Made by a program: the position numbers and the translations under genes
Shown: positions 46,262 through 58,446 of the stretch, in pieces
How the letters are laid out: every line of letters starts with the position of its first letter
Position numbering within the stretch: the stretch's first letter is position 1
Assembly (NCBI GenBank): GCA_025024175.1
Contig: QCXZ01000138.1
Location: forward strand, 44,053,092 to 44,117,091
DNA length: 64,000 bases
Origin: Rhyzopertha dominica
Taxonomy: Eukaryota > Arthropoda > Insecta > Coleoptera > Bostrichidae
Direction of reading: 5' to 3'
Notes under the pieces: generated by a model
The model's input: the letters and a program-made list of their open reading frames with translations, nothing else
The model's database searches: none
Told to the model about the DNA's origin: nothing

Positions 46262-49200
46262 TTGATGGGTCGAATGAATAAAAAAAATATCAATAGTTAT
46301 ACCGTTATTTAAAAAATGGTATCTTTTTCCATACACATCTCATCTCTGTCGAAATAACGGTTATATTTTGGCTCAATAACATCAACTGGAACAACTCAGT
46401 ATGTAAATAACTACTCCGTATTTTATTTTTGTTATGTTTTATGTGACAGCACCCCACACTTTATGATGGCCACGTTCATTACGTCCACCTCAAATAGGGG
46501 TCCTAAATTCGACCGGGACAGTAACACTTTGCAGCCAAATTGTTCCATGGCNATTTAGCATGGGTACAGTGCTTATTTATGGCTGTTTGGTCCACCTGCT
46601 ACAGGACCGTCCATCATTTCCCAACACCTCCAGCCGAAGGGCCCCGCACATGCAGCACTGCTTCAACTCTAGACATTCTAATAGATATTTAATAGTCGGC
46701 TAACGCGCATGACTTAGGAGGTGAACATGATTGCTTGAAATAATATCGCACATCTTAAATTTCGCATTATAAAATATTTACTTAGGCGTAAAAACTTCTA
46801 CTTACTGTTAATATTTTCTTCTTTTTGAGCATGAATTACGGCGTTTAAACATCATCGTGACATTGAGTTTGATAATTCTTTAAATTCTTCTAGAAGGACA
46901 AAGCCTAATTCTCGAAGGGTGTCTGGTGTGACCGAACCAGTACGAACAAGTTTTTATTGAATAAATATGCAGAGAGGGTTACAAAAGAATTCCATAAATT
47001 CGTAGTATTTAGTTCTGAATGTTTTTTTTTATGAAAATAATGACAACTCAAAACAACTTCCGGTTATACAGGAGGCTGGTATTAACTTCATTATTTAAAA
47101 TATAATACCCTATATGCATATATTTTCATAAAATTTCCAGGATATTGAAGTTTTTTCAAAAGGCGTTGACAGCTGCAGGGGGCAATTGGTGTCTGTCTTA
47201 CGAGACAAATTCTAATCGAAACAATTCTCGCCGATAACATTAATGACAAGGATCCAAACTAAATTTTCATGTAGTGGGGATGATAGCTGCATCTGCATTG
47301 CAAACTGGGATGAAACTTGGCACGAGTGTACATTCCCATACCTTCGATTTAAGTTTGGAGCCACCAAGAGTAAATTGCCAAAAACAGTACTTTTTGAAGT
47401 TCCTGAACCGGGTTTTCGACATGCGGCATATTTTGAATTTTAGTGTTTACATCTATTCCAAATAAAAAAAAACATTAAAACCCCTGGTTGGCTGCCTACG
47501 CAGGGCAAAAATCGCACCTTTTTAATGACAATGACAAACGACTGTATGTACGCACCTGGTGAGCCATACGCAGACGTTACAGATTAAAAACGTTTAAGAT
47601 CAATCAGTTGATAACATGGTTCATCATAAAATTTAATAGGTAGGGGGAGGCATACTCTGCTTAAACGCATAATACTTTATATCATATTAAGAAAAATAGC
47701 AGATTTCGGTTTTTAATTTTCACGATGGTTTATAAGTTACAAGAGACTGAATTTGTTCACGAAAATGTACGTACGCCTATGGAGCAATGATAAACATCCT
47801 GGCGCCTGCCCGATTTAACAGTCATTTATAGAAAACGCAGTTTTCGGCGCTTTTTTGGTTTTATCAGGTTGAGATAGGTCAGTGCATTAGATTATTGTTC
47901 AGTTATATCCGATAAACGGTCAAGTGCGAGTCTTCATAATGCGAGTCGAGTTAAAGCTTGTGAGGACAATAATAAAGTACATTTTGAACATCTTTTGGGA
48001 TGAAGCTATGTGTTTTTTTGTGTTTGGCCAGTACTTCGGTAAGTTTTTACCATAATAACTGTGCTTGTTTTGGAAGTCAGTGACGCCGAACGGTATCTAG
48101 AATTTGGGGTTCTATTTTTAAAGAAAATGAATTATGCTATCGATATATTGTTTTTATATGTTGTTGAGATGCTGCAGTTTAATTTAAGACATTGCTTTCA
48201 AAATCACAAAATCACGTTTAGAACAAATTTCTTTTCTTCTTTGAACAAATACATTATACATTTTTTTAGAATTACAGAAAATTTTCTGCTATGCAGAATT
48301 ATATTCGGACATCACAGATCTAAAGAATGTTAATCTCATTAAACCAGTAATATAGGAATGTTTAAATTGTGGATTTGCAATAAATGCAAACTTTGGAAAC
48401 AACACAAGGAAAACTCACAAGTTGTATTTGAACGAGTATTATGGTTTGCAATACCTCTCAACTACCACAAAGTTCTGTTCCGTGGCAAAGACATTATTGC
48501 TTCTTGTATTCTTCCAATTGGACGGTATTATAGAAAGCTCTAGAACGTAGAGATGAACACAACAACCTCTTTTACCTAGTTGATACAAATTTAGGCTTTA
48601 TACGCAGATTACTCATAATTTGGGATCTACCTTCTACCAACTGCTAACTTTTTAGAAACCATTAATTTCTTGCTCATGAGCGCCGCCAAAAATTCAGGGC
48701 GAGCAGTTATTGACGGAGGTTATACTTGCATTCAAATTCTTCTCTAGTCTTATAGCAGGATACGTAGGTACCACTTTTTGTGAATTTAGTAAATATGAGG
48801 AATAAAAAATGAAGCTAATTGTTTAATTTATTCTTAAAACCTCAGTGGATGGATAACAACGCATCAAAGACAGAAACCTTTATATCACGAATTAAGTGAT
48901 TAAGTGTGTTTTAAAACAAAATATTAATATCGTTCGATGCAAGGCGAAGGTATTACTGTAATTTACCCGCCTTGAGGGTACGCTTCGCAATGGTTCACAA
49001 TGGATAAAAAGGGCATCATCAAAGAAAGGAATATATGCAACTTTGACCTAAAATTTGAATGGGGCTTTCACGGTACAGTTCAAAGTATGTATGACCAGTA
49101 ATAGAATGGTCTCGTGTTCGCACCTTAGCAATTATTTTACAATAAATATATAGGCCTGCTATCTTAATAAGTATCTCCTATATTAATGTGAAATAAGTAC

Positions 49201-50289
49201 ATTCAGAGGATTATTATCTTTGGTCTTTATTATATAACTTTGGTTTTAATTAGCTTTTGGTCGCCGGAAATTGGCCACTGTAGCACGATTTACGCTCCGA
49301 AGCTCGAAAACACTGAGCGACGAGTGATTCAACTACAAACACATCGCTTGCGGTTTAATAGCCTTACAAGTGTTAACTTGACGTAAAGTGTGTCACTTCG
49401 ATCTGGAATTTGAATAAGGTTGGAACATTTGACTAGTAGGCAAAAGGCCTGTTACCCCATGTTAATTTGATCTTTATTGTATATAATAATCGTCATCGCT
49501 GTCATTTATTGCTTTTGTCTATTTAATTTTTGGGCCAACCTGGGTATAATTTGTAGTATATTTTTGTTATTCATGAATTTTGTGATCCGAAAGCGTGGCG
49601 TAAGTTTGGTTGGTTATCTACTTGAGAGTCATGCTTTTAACGCTTTTTATAAAGGCGCTATTATCCGCTTGAGAACGGCTTAACAGATAGAACTCGTTGA
49701 TGGCTTGTAGTATAGGTCTTGGCCCAACAATGACCACGTTTTTTCTCTTTCTACAAGAAAACTATCTATACTTAAAATGAGGTTGAGTACATCTCGACGA
49801 TACATGGAAATGCGCTTCGCCGAAAAGGCTATTTAATTCTTGTTGTGCTGGTTCAGTCGTTCAGTCTTCCTTCCTGTCGTTTTTCTAGGTAAGTATGTTT
49901 TTAAAGCAATTTCAATTTACGACACCATTATATTTGAAGAAAATAGAAATTAGCGTCGAAACGTCATTGTCATTGCATGACCTTTTACGTCCAATGAAAT
50001 CCTAACTTCATCGGTACTTATAATTATTTTTTTTCTGTCTTTTAAAGTTCGTTCTTCTTAATTAACGGCGTAGCGGTAACACTACCATGAAGACTTCCTG
50101 GTGCTTGGCATTTTCCTTATTTGGCCTCCGAACCATAGTATACAGCTTGGTCTTGTGGATCCGAATTTAACTCCCGCCTTATCAATTAACGTTGTGTTTC
50201 AGCAAAACCCTTTCACTCAGTGCCCTCGCAAATAAAGTCCCACTTATCTGCAGTTAGTCCCTCCGTCCGATCCTTCACAGAAAATTAAA
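46262..50289. other. AT-rich non-coding DNA with one GC-richer patch
   Basis: No supported gene. About 46440-46690 is less AT-rich (for example gccccgcacatgcagcactg) with one ambiguous base, and could be a conserved element. Overlapping plus ORFs at 47243-47465 and ORFs at 48061-48543 have no domains. Around 50050-50170 the minus strand gives a faint LINE-like reading that I do not count. Confidence 0.4.
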
Positions 50290-50775
50290 TTTTAAACAGC
50301 GGCCTTTATTGCACGCGTTGCACCTCGGGTTTCGGGGATGTGTGGGGGTGTGAGGACATTATTAGCGCCGCCTGGCCGTCGTCCACCGTAGCAGTAATTA
50401 CTTACTTGACCGGGAAGGCAGCGCCGCTGAGATATAGAGGAGTTAGCGCGCCCCAGCACACCCATAAATATGTGATGTCCTGTAATATCATGTGCCAGCT
50501 GGACTAAATTGTTACGAATGGTCCGGCCAGAGGCATTTCGCAACCCACTATACACAACACACCGGAATTACTTCGCCTCCACGGCTTGTTTCCTATATAC
50601 TTGAACAACATTATAACTGCACAGCGCTGCCTGAACACTTTAATTGCGGGGATAAATATTAACACGGATGCTGTTCGAACGGGGATGTGCCGCGCAGCCG
50701 GTTTTTCAAAGTGGCCACCGATCACCCCCCCCCCAGGCTGGTTTAATTGTTTTTACTTCATCTGCAGCTAGTCGA
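50290..50775. other. CpG-containing island (possible conserved non-coding element)
   Basis: Balanced composition, many CpG words (attagcgccgcctggccgtc, gttagcgcgccccagcacac) and homeodomain-like cores (gtaattacttacttgacc, cataaatatgtgatg). Minus ORFs of 87 and 73 codons overlap each other in different frames and have no domain. The best of the compositional islands, but still only an inference. Confidence 0.35.
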
Positions 50776-52556
50776 TTTCAAACGAGATCATCCAACCTCA
50801 AAAGAGAAATATGTCATCATCTTGAGTGAACACTTCTTTGATTCCAAATAATTTTTAAACGATTGGATATATAAAATATAAGGTTGATAAACCATAGATA
50901 AAGACAAGACAAATAGATTGGAATCTCTCAGTGGTGGGGGGTGACCATACGGATTAGTTTAGCCTAGTAACACGGCAAATTTTTGGCGCTAGCATATGCT
51001 TGCAGTACAGTGACTTTATAAAGTCACTGGGCTTACAGTTGGCGGCAGGTTGGCGGTTTAGTTATTTATTTGACAGTTGCATCTGGACCAGTTTGTCAAG
51101 AACGTATGTCAGCATGTAAATAATTCAAATTTAAACAGTAATTTGTTAATAGCAATAACGTTTAGCTTGCATAAAATATTCTTGACCTGCTGAATGTGCG
51201 AACAGTTAGTAATTACAAGTCATTTCTACTACAAGGCGAGTTCCAACAGTTGCGGACGAGGAGGTGAGTTGTACTAGTTTTTGTAAAAATATATCTCAAT
51301 AACCGCATGGAAGTTACTACATAGACTTGTTTTTCGATAAAGTAGATCACACTTAAAATGATGTAGGTACACTTGGTGCTACAAAAGCTTATTATGAATT
51401 CTTAACAATTTTAAATGTTCTGCTTGTTCTCAAGAGTTAAAAAAAATTGTTAAAAGTTAAATGAGTGAGTCGATTTGCACTTATATGGATGAGAAGCAAT
51501 TTTATTATATTATATTTGTCTACTTGGGCATTGCAAATCCGCTATCACAGTCATTTACAGCTTTAAGCTATGTAATTTTATCCATCCAAATGCAAATTGG
51601 TTCACTTAAATATTTGTAAGGGTAGTACAGTTCTAGTAAATAGTAGCGTCCTGATGATAAATATTGCTGCGGCCGTAAAGTAATTTATTATATCTGAGTA
51701 AGTGATACCTTTAATCGACATTCATTCTACTATCACAGCAGCAGCACTGATGTGAATATGTTTAATGGGTTGTTTTACTTCTAGATAGCGGACGAGGACG
51801 TACACAATCTCAAAAAAATATCTCATAGCAAATTCAACATTAACTTGACAAAAATTCAAGTTACTTTAACTTTTATCGAATGATACATCGTACAGTATAC
51901 CAGCAAATTTTATTAATAACAAAACTTAAGACATTTTGCTCTTGGCATTTCTTGAAATATAGTGTATGTACCTACCAAACTGGTCCCTTTGCGTGGATAC
52001 CACTCCTTATTTATCACATACTCTTATATAATATTATAATAAAGACCCTTTGGAAATATTTTTATTTACAATGAAGGTCTGTTTAAAAAATGCATACTTG
52101 TTTCAGATGTACCAAATATGACTGAAACGCATTAAAAAAGATAGCATTTCAGTGAGTTATTTCGACCCCCTGGAGAAAAGACTTAAACGAAGACGTCTAC
52201 CATACTTCTGTTTTATTGAAATATTTATAAATTGTACATTTATGATCATTATAATTATTTGTGAATAGCAAACAGCTTTTGTTTTGTTTATCTTCATTTA
52301 ATTGCAAATTATTCTTAAGTAATTTCTTATTTAATTTGCAAGTAGTTTATTCCCGCGCCATTTGAAGTTATGTGACAAGTAACTTCGAAGAGGTAGTAAT
52401 GGANCAAACTAGGTGCACAGAAAGAAATGAAAAGAAAATAAAAAATCTGACTTGCACGTTGTTGCTGCACCATTTAAAGCAGTTTCCTGTTATCGACTTG
52501 GCATATTCGTGTGTAGTTTAGCCTAGTGACACTGCAGGCGCTTTATATGAACCTAC
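50776..52556. other. AT-rich non-coding DNA with one perfect palindrome
   Basis: No supported gene. A perfect 22-bp palindrome lies at 51008-51029 (centre tttataaa). The words tagtttagcctagt near 50955 and 52515 are shared, each followed by (a/g)acac. Nothing else was recognised. Confidence 0.45.
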
Positions 52557-52638
52557 CCCCACCATTAGAGTTTCCCATCTATTTATCTTGCCCTTGTCCC
52601 CACCATTAGAGTTTCCCATCTATTTATCTTGCCCTTGT
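52557..52638. repeat. 41-bp perfect tandem duplication
   Basis: Two identical 41-bp units, 52557-52597 and 52598-52638, each starting ccccaccattagagtttccc. The lack of differences suggests a recent duplication or an assembly artefact. Confidence 0.9.
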
Positions 52639-52679
52639 CTATGTAACAAACAAAGTAACCTACATGACAAGCAAACTCA

Positions 52680-53370
52680 ACCGTCAAAGAGAGCAAAAAC
52701 CGTGCATAGAGTGACAAAGGCTATACTTGAAAAACATATACATATAGGTATCCTGCCTATCGTGGCATACGGAGTCAAAAGTGTCGCTAATACCAAGGCT
52801 AACAGAACAAGCTTGAGAAACGCAGAAAAGAACATCGTACAAAGGTGTCGATGAAACAGAAAATCGAGGAACAACAGAACTCCTAGACGGAAAGGCAATC
52901 ACAAAAAGAATAGAAACATATGTAATGAAATATTAGGGACATATTCAGAAGCGAGAAAAAAGACCCTACAAAAAGCGTGGAAAATGAACAGCAATAAGCT
53001 CAAAGTGGGACGACCGTGGAGAATAACAATGGAGGGAATCATAGCAAACTCAAACATAATCAAGAACAGTGGTCAGAAATTGCAAAAGACAGGAAAACAG
53101 TAAATAAGTAAGTCCCAAAGCTGTATACAATCTCAGACAGCAGCTCGTCCGAGGAAGAACAAGAATAATGCAGCCGAACTAAGCTACCATCCAACACGTA
53201 GGCTAACTTCCCCCTTCCAGTCCCCAAACTTCTGTAACATGCGCTACGTGGGAGCCCACTAGCAACAAGCGTGTCACCCCTTGAACCCAGCGTAGACGTA
53301 GCCGGCCCGGTGGTGTATCCAAGAGCGACAGAAATGCTTANCGTACGCTGGTTCAATCAATCAATCGATT
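52680..53370 (+). pseudogene. LINE remnant (RTE-like RT C-terminus) with 3' end
   Basis: Plus reading: KTVHRVTKAILEKHIHIGIL joins PIVAYGVKSVANTKANRTSL and RNAEKNIVQRC (about 52690-52852), which fits the 'LYKTLIRPVxxYGxExxxxTKxxxxxLxxxErxilRr' region after the palm. After frameshifts, WSEIAKDRKTVNK (about 53070-53110) is the usual C-terminal 'WxEIAxDRxxW' block. The 3' part, with ctgtaacatgcgctacgtgg at 53231 and ending ggttcaatcaatcaatcgat at about 53350-53370, is shared with the interrupted copy at 16870-18052 (minus). The tail repeat is (TCAA)n. Confidence 0.8.
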
Positions 53371-53689
53371 GGATTAATCGCTTATTCCATTTCATGTGGG
53401 TGCATCAGGTTCAGAAACAAAAAAACAGACGTTATCCCTATTTTAAATAATTACTATATTAAAATCCAACTAATAACAGATATAATATTACACTTAACAA
53501 AGTGCTAGAATAAACTCAATGATTAGTAAGTAACAACAAAAATATTATTATAAATCAAACTGACAAGAGCGGTATGATAGCTTTTCTATAAAAAGACTAA
53601 TATTACAGCAGTTTAAAAACTATGTTAAAGGATGACCCCGCATATATAGAATAAAAAAGTCCAACGTTAAAATTTGAACAAGCACAATG
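53371..53689. other. AT-rich non-coding DNA
   Basis: Between two retroelement remnants. No motif recognised; it may hold the eroded N-terminal part of the Penelope element that follows. Confidence 0.35.
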
Positions 53690-54170
53690 AGTTGTTGCAC
53701 TAACTAAAGAAGACATTATCCCAGAATATAAAATAAATTTTTAACATGTCATGACATTGATAAAGATACACAAAAAGAAAATGCATTGAGACCTATGGTC
53801 AGTTGCATAAACACCCCCACATATAATTTGCACATGAATTATTGTCCCCAATAACCACTATGTTCAAATATATTGTGAACTCCTTATCATTGGTTAAAGA
53901 ACTAAAAACTAACAAGTTACTACTGATATATTAATATCCCTCGATGTAAAGGCCCTTTTCACAAACATTCTTAGTTGTAGCAACCAACATTATTACTACA
54001 AATTTGAAATTTATCGAAGCTTATACCAACATAACTATTTAGTTAGTATTTACGAATGTTACAGGTAATAATTGACCACATTTATGATAATAACTAGATG
54101 CCATGACTATAGGTAACCCTTTGAGACCTTTTTATGCAGTTTAGTCATGAATGACCTTATATAAACCCTT
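53690..54170 (+). pseudogene. Penelope-like element RT remnant (fingers and palm)
   Basis: Plus readings in shifting frames. KIHKKKMH then ALRPMVSCINTPTYNLHM (about 53755-53835) matches the Penelope block 'PKIHKxxxPLRPIVSxINSPTYxLA'. ISLDVKALFTNI (about 53934-53970) matches 'VSFDVxSLFTNVP', motif A with its aspartate. AMTIGNPLRPFYAV, stop, then MTL (about 54100-54165) matches 'VAMGSPLSPxLANxxM', motif B. Motif C is not readable after it. It belongs to the same superfamily as the element at 16952-17930, but the two retain different parts of the protein, so family identity cannot be tested here. Confidence 0.75.
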
Positions 54171-56599
54171 AATAAAATTAAGAGTCTTGGAGTTTACTTA
54201 ACCGATTCAGAGAATGTAGTGTTAACACAACATTATTTCAATAACTACAATCAAAAATATATTTGCAACTCGACAAAAACAATCGAAATAAGTAACAGAA
54301 AACGTACAACATAAGTACAGCACAACATACAACAGCAAGAACGAAGTCAAATTTATCATTTTTACTCGAAGAATTAATATTTAAGAAGGAATTAAGTCGC
54401 CTTTGGGCTTCGCGCCTGAATGCGTCAAGTAGCATTCGAAAAGGCCNAGTTATCAAAGTGGGATTCTTGGAAGGATGATAGGCTACAGGTTGTAGTAGTG
54501 TATAATGCGGTTGGAGAGATGTTCCGTATTCGTAAGGAAAGGCCCACTTCCTTTCCTTCTTCGTGATCAGCATACCACGGAAGTGGAGTAGCTTTTATNA
54601 TATAAAAAACTCGCGAGCAAATGCCAGCGACCTTTGGTTCCTCGTGGAAAGGTTCTCATGGAAGAAGAGAGTATGGTTGTTGTTATGTAAATACTCGGAA
54701 GCAAAGGCATACTGCATATAGCTCGCTCGTTATGAGATTGCTATGGCGGGTTGAGTGCCGTTGTTGTTCTGTAATAAACACGTGGTAAGCTTGTCATGGA
54801 AAAGAAGGGAAGAGAAAGATTGATGAGATTTGTTGAACTCGGAGGAAAGGTCTGAAGGAAGGAATCAGAGTAATAGCTGATAATTATTGAACTCGGGAGG
54901 AAAAGGCTTGCGACTGCTTTTCGATTTCAGAACTCCAGACTTCAGACTTATATGGTGTAGCTTCCGCCTACACCATCATTCGTGACGTTTATGGAAAACA
55001 TCTCGCTATCGCTATCTAAACATTGTGTGCATCGATCGAATATACTGGAGAATCGCCATTTCCTGCCATCTATCTATTGCTAAGATCACTAATTAATGGA
55101 TCGTAGTGCCTTATTAACACCACATCTGCATGACTGCAACTCCGGTTGATTATCCGCTAGCATGTAACAATATGTTACATGTCCCAGAACTATTGGGTTC
55201 ATTATATCTTCATGTACACTAGTTTTATTTCTTTCGAGCTGAACATTGCAACCAAAACTGCATAAAAATAACGTCGCTTAATTGATGTGTTATATTTACT
55301 TATATTGACACGTAATAGTCAGGCTTTATACACGTCGTCAAATAAACATAATTATTAGATTTAAGTAAAAAAAATAATCAAGGTGTTCGCCTAAACCATA
55401 TCAACTTTAGTTGGGTATAGCTTCACGAAGTGGATCTCACTACTGTTTCCCAATTGTCGGCCAACTAACACAACCCCTTCAGTTTTCAAAAAAGGTCAAA
55501 TAAGGAAATAAACTTTTCTTAATATCCTTAGTTTTATCTTAAGGCATCGTGCTAAACCGGTAGACTCTGTAAACGTTTTTATGCTAAACAGCACTTGCAA
55601 GCAGACAATTTTTCACTCCACCAACGTGAAATTTTCCAAACAACTTGAGTAACTGCTCTTGTAAGTTTTATCAGCATTTAATTCACGGGTACGGACAGCC
55701 ATATTTCATAATCAGCGTACGGATATGCCGGCCATCAAACTGGAGGAAATATGGCAGACGTACGGCGCGAAACTGCTACATAACTTACGAAAGTGATGAC
55801 CAGCGAGCAAAGTTTCCACAGTGGAATGAGTAACGTACTTGAAGGGGCATATTTCTCTGTGGTAAACATCCAGTTCATTATTAATCATTGATTTATTGCT
55901 AGCACGCCCGGTAACTCAAAAGTTTCCGTCGAAAGGGTCAGCTAGACTTCGACGTGGACGTCTCCATATTGAAAAGTTGCGTTGGATACACTGAAGTTAT
56001 TTGTTGGTTTACATAGCAATGCATTTAACAGTCGAATCCTCAAGCTATACTTAAAATATGAGAGGTAACTGTATATTATAACTTTCATACTTCTATTGCA
56101 GAATCAACTGAAAACCTTCGCAAATCTGTTGCAGTGTGTTGTAGTGTTCATCCTGAAAAATATACCATTATGCGTCGTACAATAATCCACGGATGCACTG
56201 ACTTGCTTCGAATCTTTTGCTAAAATAATAAAAAAAGCTGTTAAGCTAATAACTAAATATCTGCCAAAGTGAACTTACTGTGAAAATATCGATATCCTGC
56301 AATATATGAATTATTAATCATTTTAATTTTTTACCCTTCCCTAAATTCTGTTGAATTCATGGCTTTTGGTTAATGGCAGTATGCAGTGTTAGCTAATATT
56401 GCGGAATAACAGGTTCATTTCTGCAATAGGTTCTGCAAGTGGCAATAGTAGTTTTTATTAATTTGATGATAAGTCTATTGCTGTAATATGTTATTCACCT
56501 GATTAAGCTTTACATCAAATTAAATGTGTAAACTGAATATTATTTGGTAATAATCTAGTCTATCACAAAAATTGCCAAACCATTTTTGTAGTTAGTTCA
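54171..56599. other. Non-coding DNA
   Basis: 54380-55090 is less AT-rich and contains a perfect 9-bp hairpin, atggtgtag/ctacaccat, at 54952-54976 with a 7-base loop. The 111-codon minus ORF at 54238-54573 has no domain. No gene, RNA or transposon end is supported. Confidence 0.4.
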
Positions 56600-57000
56600 G
56601 CACTATTTCTTTTATTTCGTGTCAGATTCTGGCTTCCATCAGCTCATGCAAATTTCGTGGTTTTTCTTTGTACACCTGACTTTAATTGACACCAGGGTAA
56701 AATCCAGTGGACTTAAATTACGCGACCTAGTTGACTATCCAGTAGTTTCCCGACATCCTATCCACCGACTTGGGAAGATGTATCCAGATACAGGCTAGCA
56801 TTAGCTCTCAAATCCGGCCAAGCGCCATCTTGTTGAAATCAGACACTGCAGTTTAACACCCTTGTCGGTCTTTATCGGGAACAATATTATCACTTAGTAG
56901 GTTCACTAAGATAATGCTTTTACATTTCAATTCATGAAGTATGGACCTACAATGCGTTGTCCAATAACACTAACCTACATATGTAGTCCCTTAGTATGCT
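56600..57000 (-). pseudogene. Mariner-superfamily transposase pseudogene (second family)
   Basis: Minus reading, in shifting frames. GRVIGQRIVGPYFMN (about 56935-56970) matches 'GxVxGxRxIGPYFF'. Then FQQDGAWPD (about 56811-56840) matches the FQQDGAPPH block with the second catalytic aspartate. RSRNLSPLDF (about 56702-56732) matches RSPDLTPLDF, where the catalytic aspartate of SPD is asparagine. It continues TLVSIKVRCTKKNHEICMS, in the place of FLWGYLKxxVYxxKP. The first catalytic block and N-terminus are absent. It abuts the left arm of the foldback at 57029. Differences in HDGA/QQDGA show it is another subfamily from the one at 33290-35100. Confidence 0.75.
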
Positions 57001-57028
57001 GTATGAGCTGTTCCATCATTCAGTGGGA

Positions 57029-58129
57029 CCATGAGACCAGCAAATTTTTTTCTAGTACAAAACTTCATTGTCAGTTTTCTGGTCTCTTGTAATTTTTAGA
57101 CAAAACGCTAAGATTCAGAGATAAACGCCGTTTTGTGAAACTTTAACCTTGCCTATTAGTAATCAATGTTTCTTTTTCCAAGCATACTTAAAAAACCGCT
57201 GCAAATTGAATCAACACTTCCACATCCAATGCTCAAAATGACATTTACGTTTTATTTTTATACTATACGATTAGTAATCAGGTTTTTGAACATTCTTTCT
57301 CTTTACACATTTTTTCTAAGACAAACGGTCCTCGTGATATTAGCAAAAATACATAAATTTTTAAAATCTGTTTTAATCCAAATAACTCGAAAAGTATTAA
57401 CTTAACAAAAAAATTACAAGAGTGCTTTCCGATCAGAAATTTGATTTCATTTTTTGAATATATTAAATATATTCGGGGATATTTAGAAAAATTTATAAGG
57501 GCGAATAATACTTGCAGTTATACTACTAATCACATAATAAAACGAAAAAAATTTAAAAAATAAAAATTGGCAAAAAGGGTAGTTACTCCCCAATCTTGCC
57601 CCGTTCCGATACCCTACCTACCCCATAAACAATAGGTCGCTTTGGGTAGTTGAGATCTATACGTTTGCCAAATTTAAAGTTCATATATTCAGTCTTTGGA
57701 CAGTTATCGTGTCCACACACAAAACCACAGACACACAGACAAGATTTTTTTTGCTCAAATTTTTTTTACGTTTTCGAGCATTTTAAAGCGAATGAGCAAA
57801 TAAAAATACTTCCAATCCGTTGGATGTGGAAGTAATCTTGTTAACTATTCGTTTGAGCAGTAAAGACAGACGACAAAAATGTTTAAAAAAAATACATAAT
57901 TTGAGCTCCAATATGGCAATAATTTGGATTTACATGCTACAGTGGAAAATATTATATCAATAATATTAACCATTTACAACGAGAGGAAAATTATTATTAC
58001 TAATAGAGAAGGTGGAAAGTTTCACAAAACGGTGTTTATTTCAGAATCTAAAGTATTTTTTCCTAAAAATTACAGGAGACCAAAAAAACTGACAACGGAA
58101 CTAAGAAAAAAATCTGCTGGTCTCATGGG
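57029..58129. mobile_element. 1.1-kb foldback element with about 135-bp inverted arms
   Basis: Left arm 57029-57163 and right arm 57996-58129 are inverted copies at roughly 80% identity by eye. Shared words include catgagaccagcaaattttt versus catgagaccagcagattttt, and ccgttttgtgaaacttt, which is exact in both. A second inverted pair, acttccacatccaa (57216-57229 against 57820-57833), lies further in. The 832-bp interior has a gacacgataact word on the minus strand of a kind often seen in insect repeats. No transposase ORF; the 78-codon ORF in the right arm is arm sequence. Confidence 0.75.
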
Positions 58130-58446
58130 CGTACGTCAAAAAAAGTTGAAGGCTGGTTAGAAAGTTTACAAACCCCCCGATATTAATTTGTTTTCACAGT
58201 AATGCTAACAATAATTTAAGGGTACACTTACATGTAAATACTACAAACTCGTACCAAATTTCAGCTCAATACCTCCAAAACTGTGGATTATATAATTAAA
58301 AAAGAACGATTTTCAAATTTCAACTTTGACACCCTGTATTTTTTAGATGAATCGTTTTTCAGAAATTTACCAATAACAAAATCATCATATTTTGGCCTCA
58401 AAAATCTAGGGTTAAAGGAATGACCTACTAATTTGAAACACCCTGT
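58130..58446. mobile_element. Mariner-like terminal region with two acaccctgta words
   Basis: acaccctgta occurs at about 58330 and again at 58438, 108 bp apart. This repeats the paired arrangement beyond the mariner at 33290-35100 (80 bp apart). The preceding cgtaccaaatttcagctcaa is of the 'contact region' type near such ends. It may be the right end of the mariner remnant at 56600-57000, or a separate solo end. No left end was found. Confidence 0.4.

Noticed and set aside
50050..50170. Faint minus-strand LINE-like reading (IHKTKLYTMVRR)
   Set aside because: Only one short block, no second motif within reach.
53060..53356. 98-codon minus ORF, similar to the plus ORF at 17910-18110
   Set aside because: The similarity is real at DNA level but comes from the shared LINE 3' end; the ORFs are antisense to the LINE.
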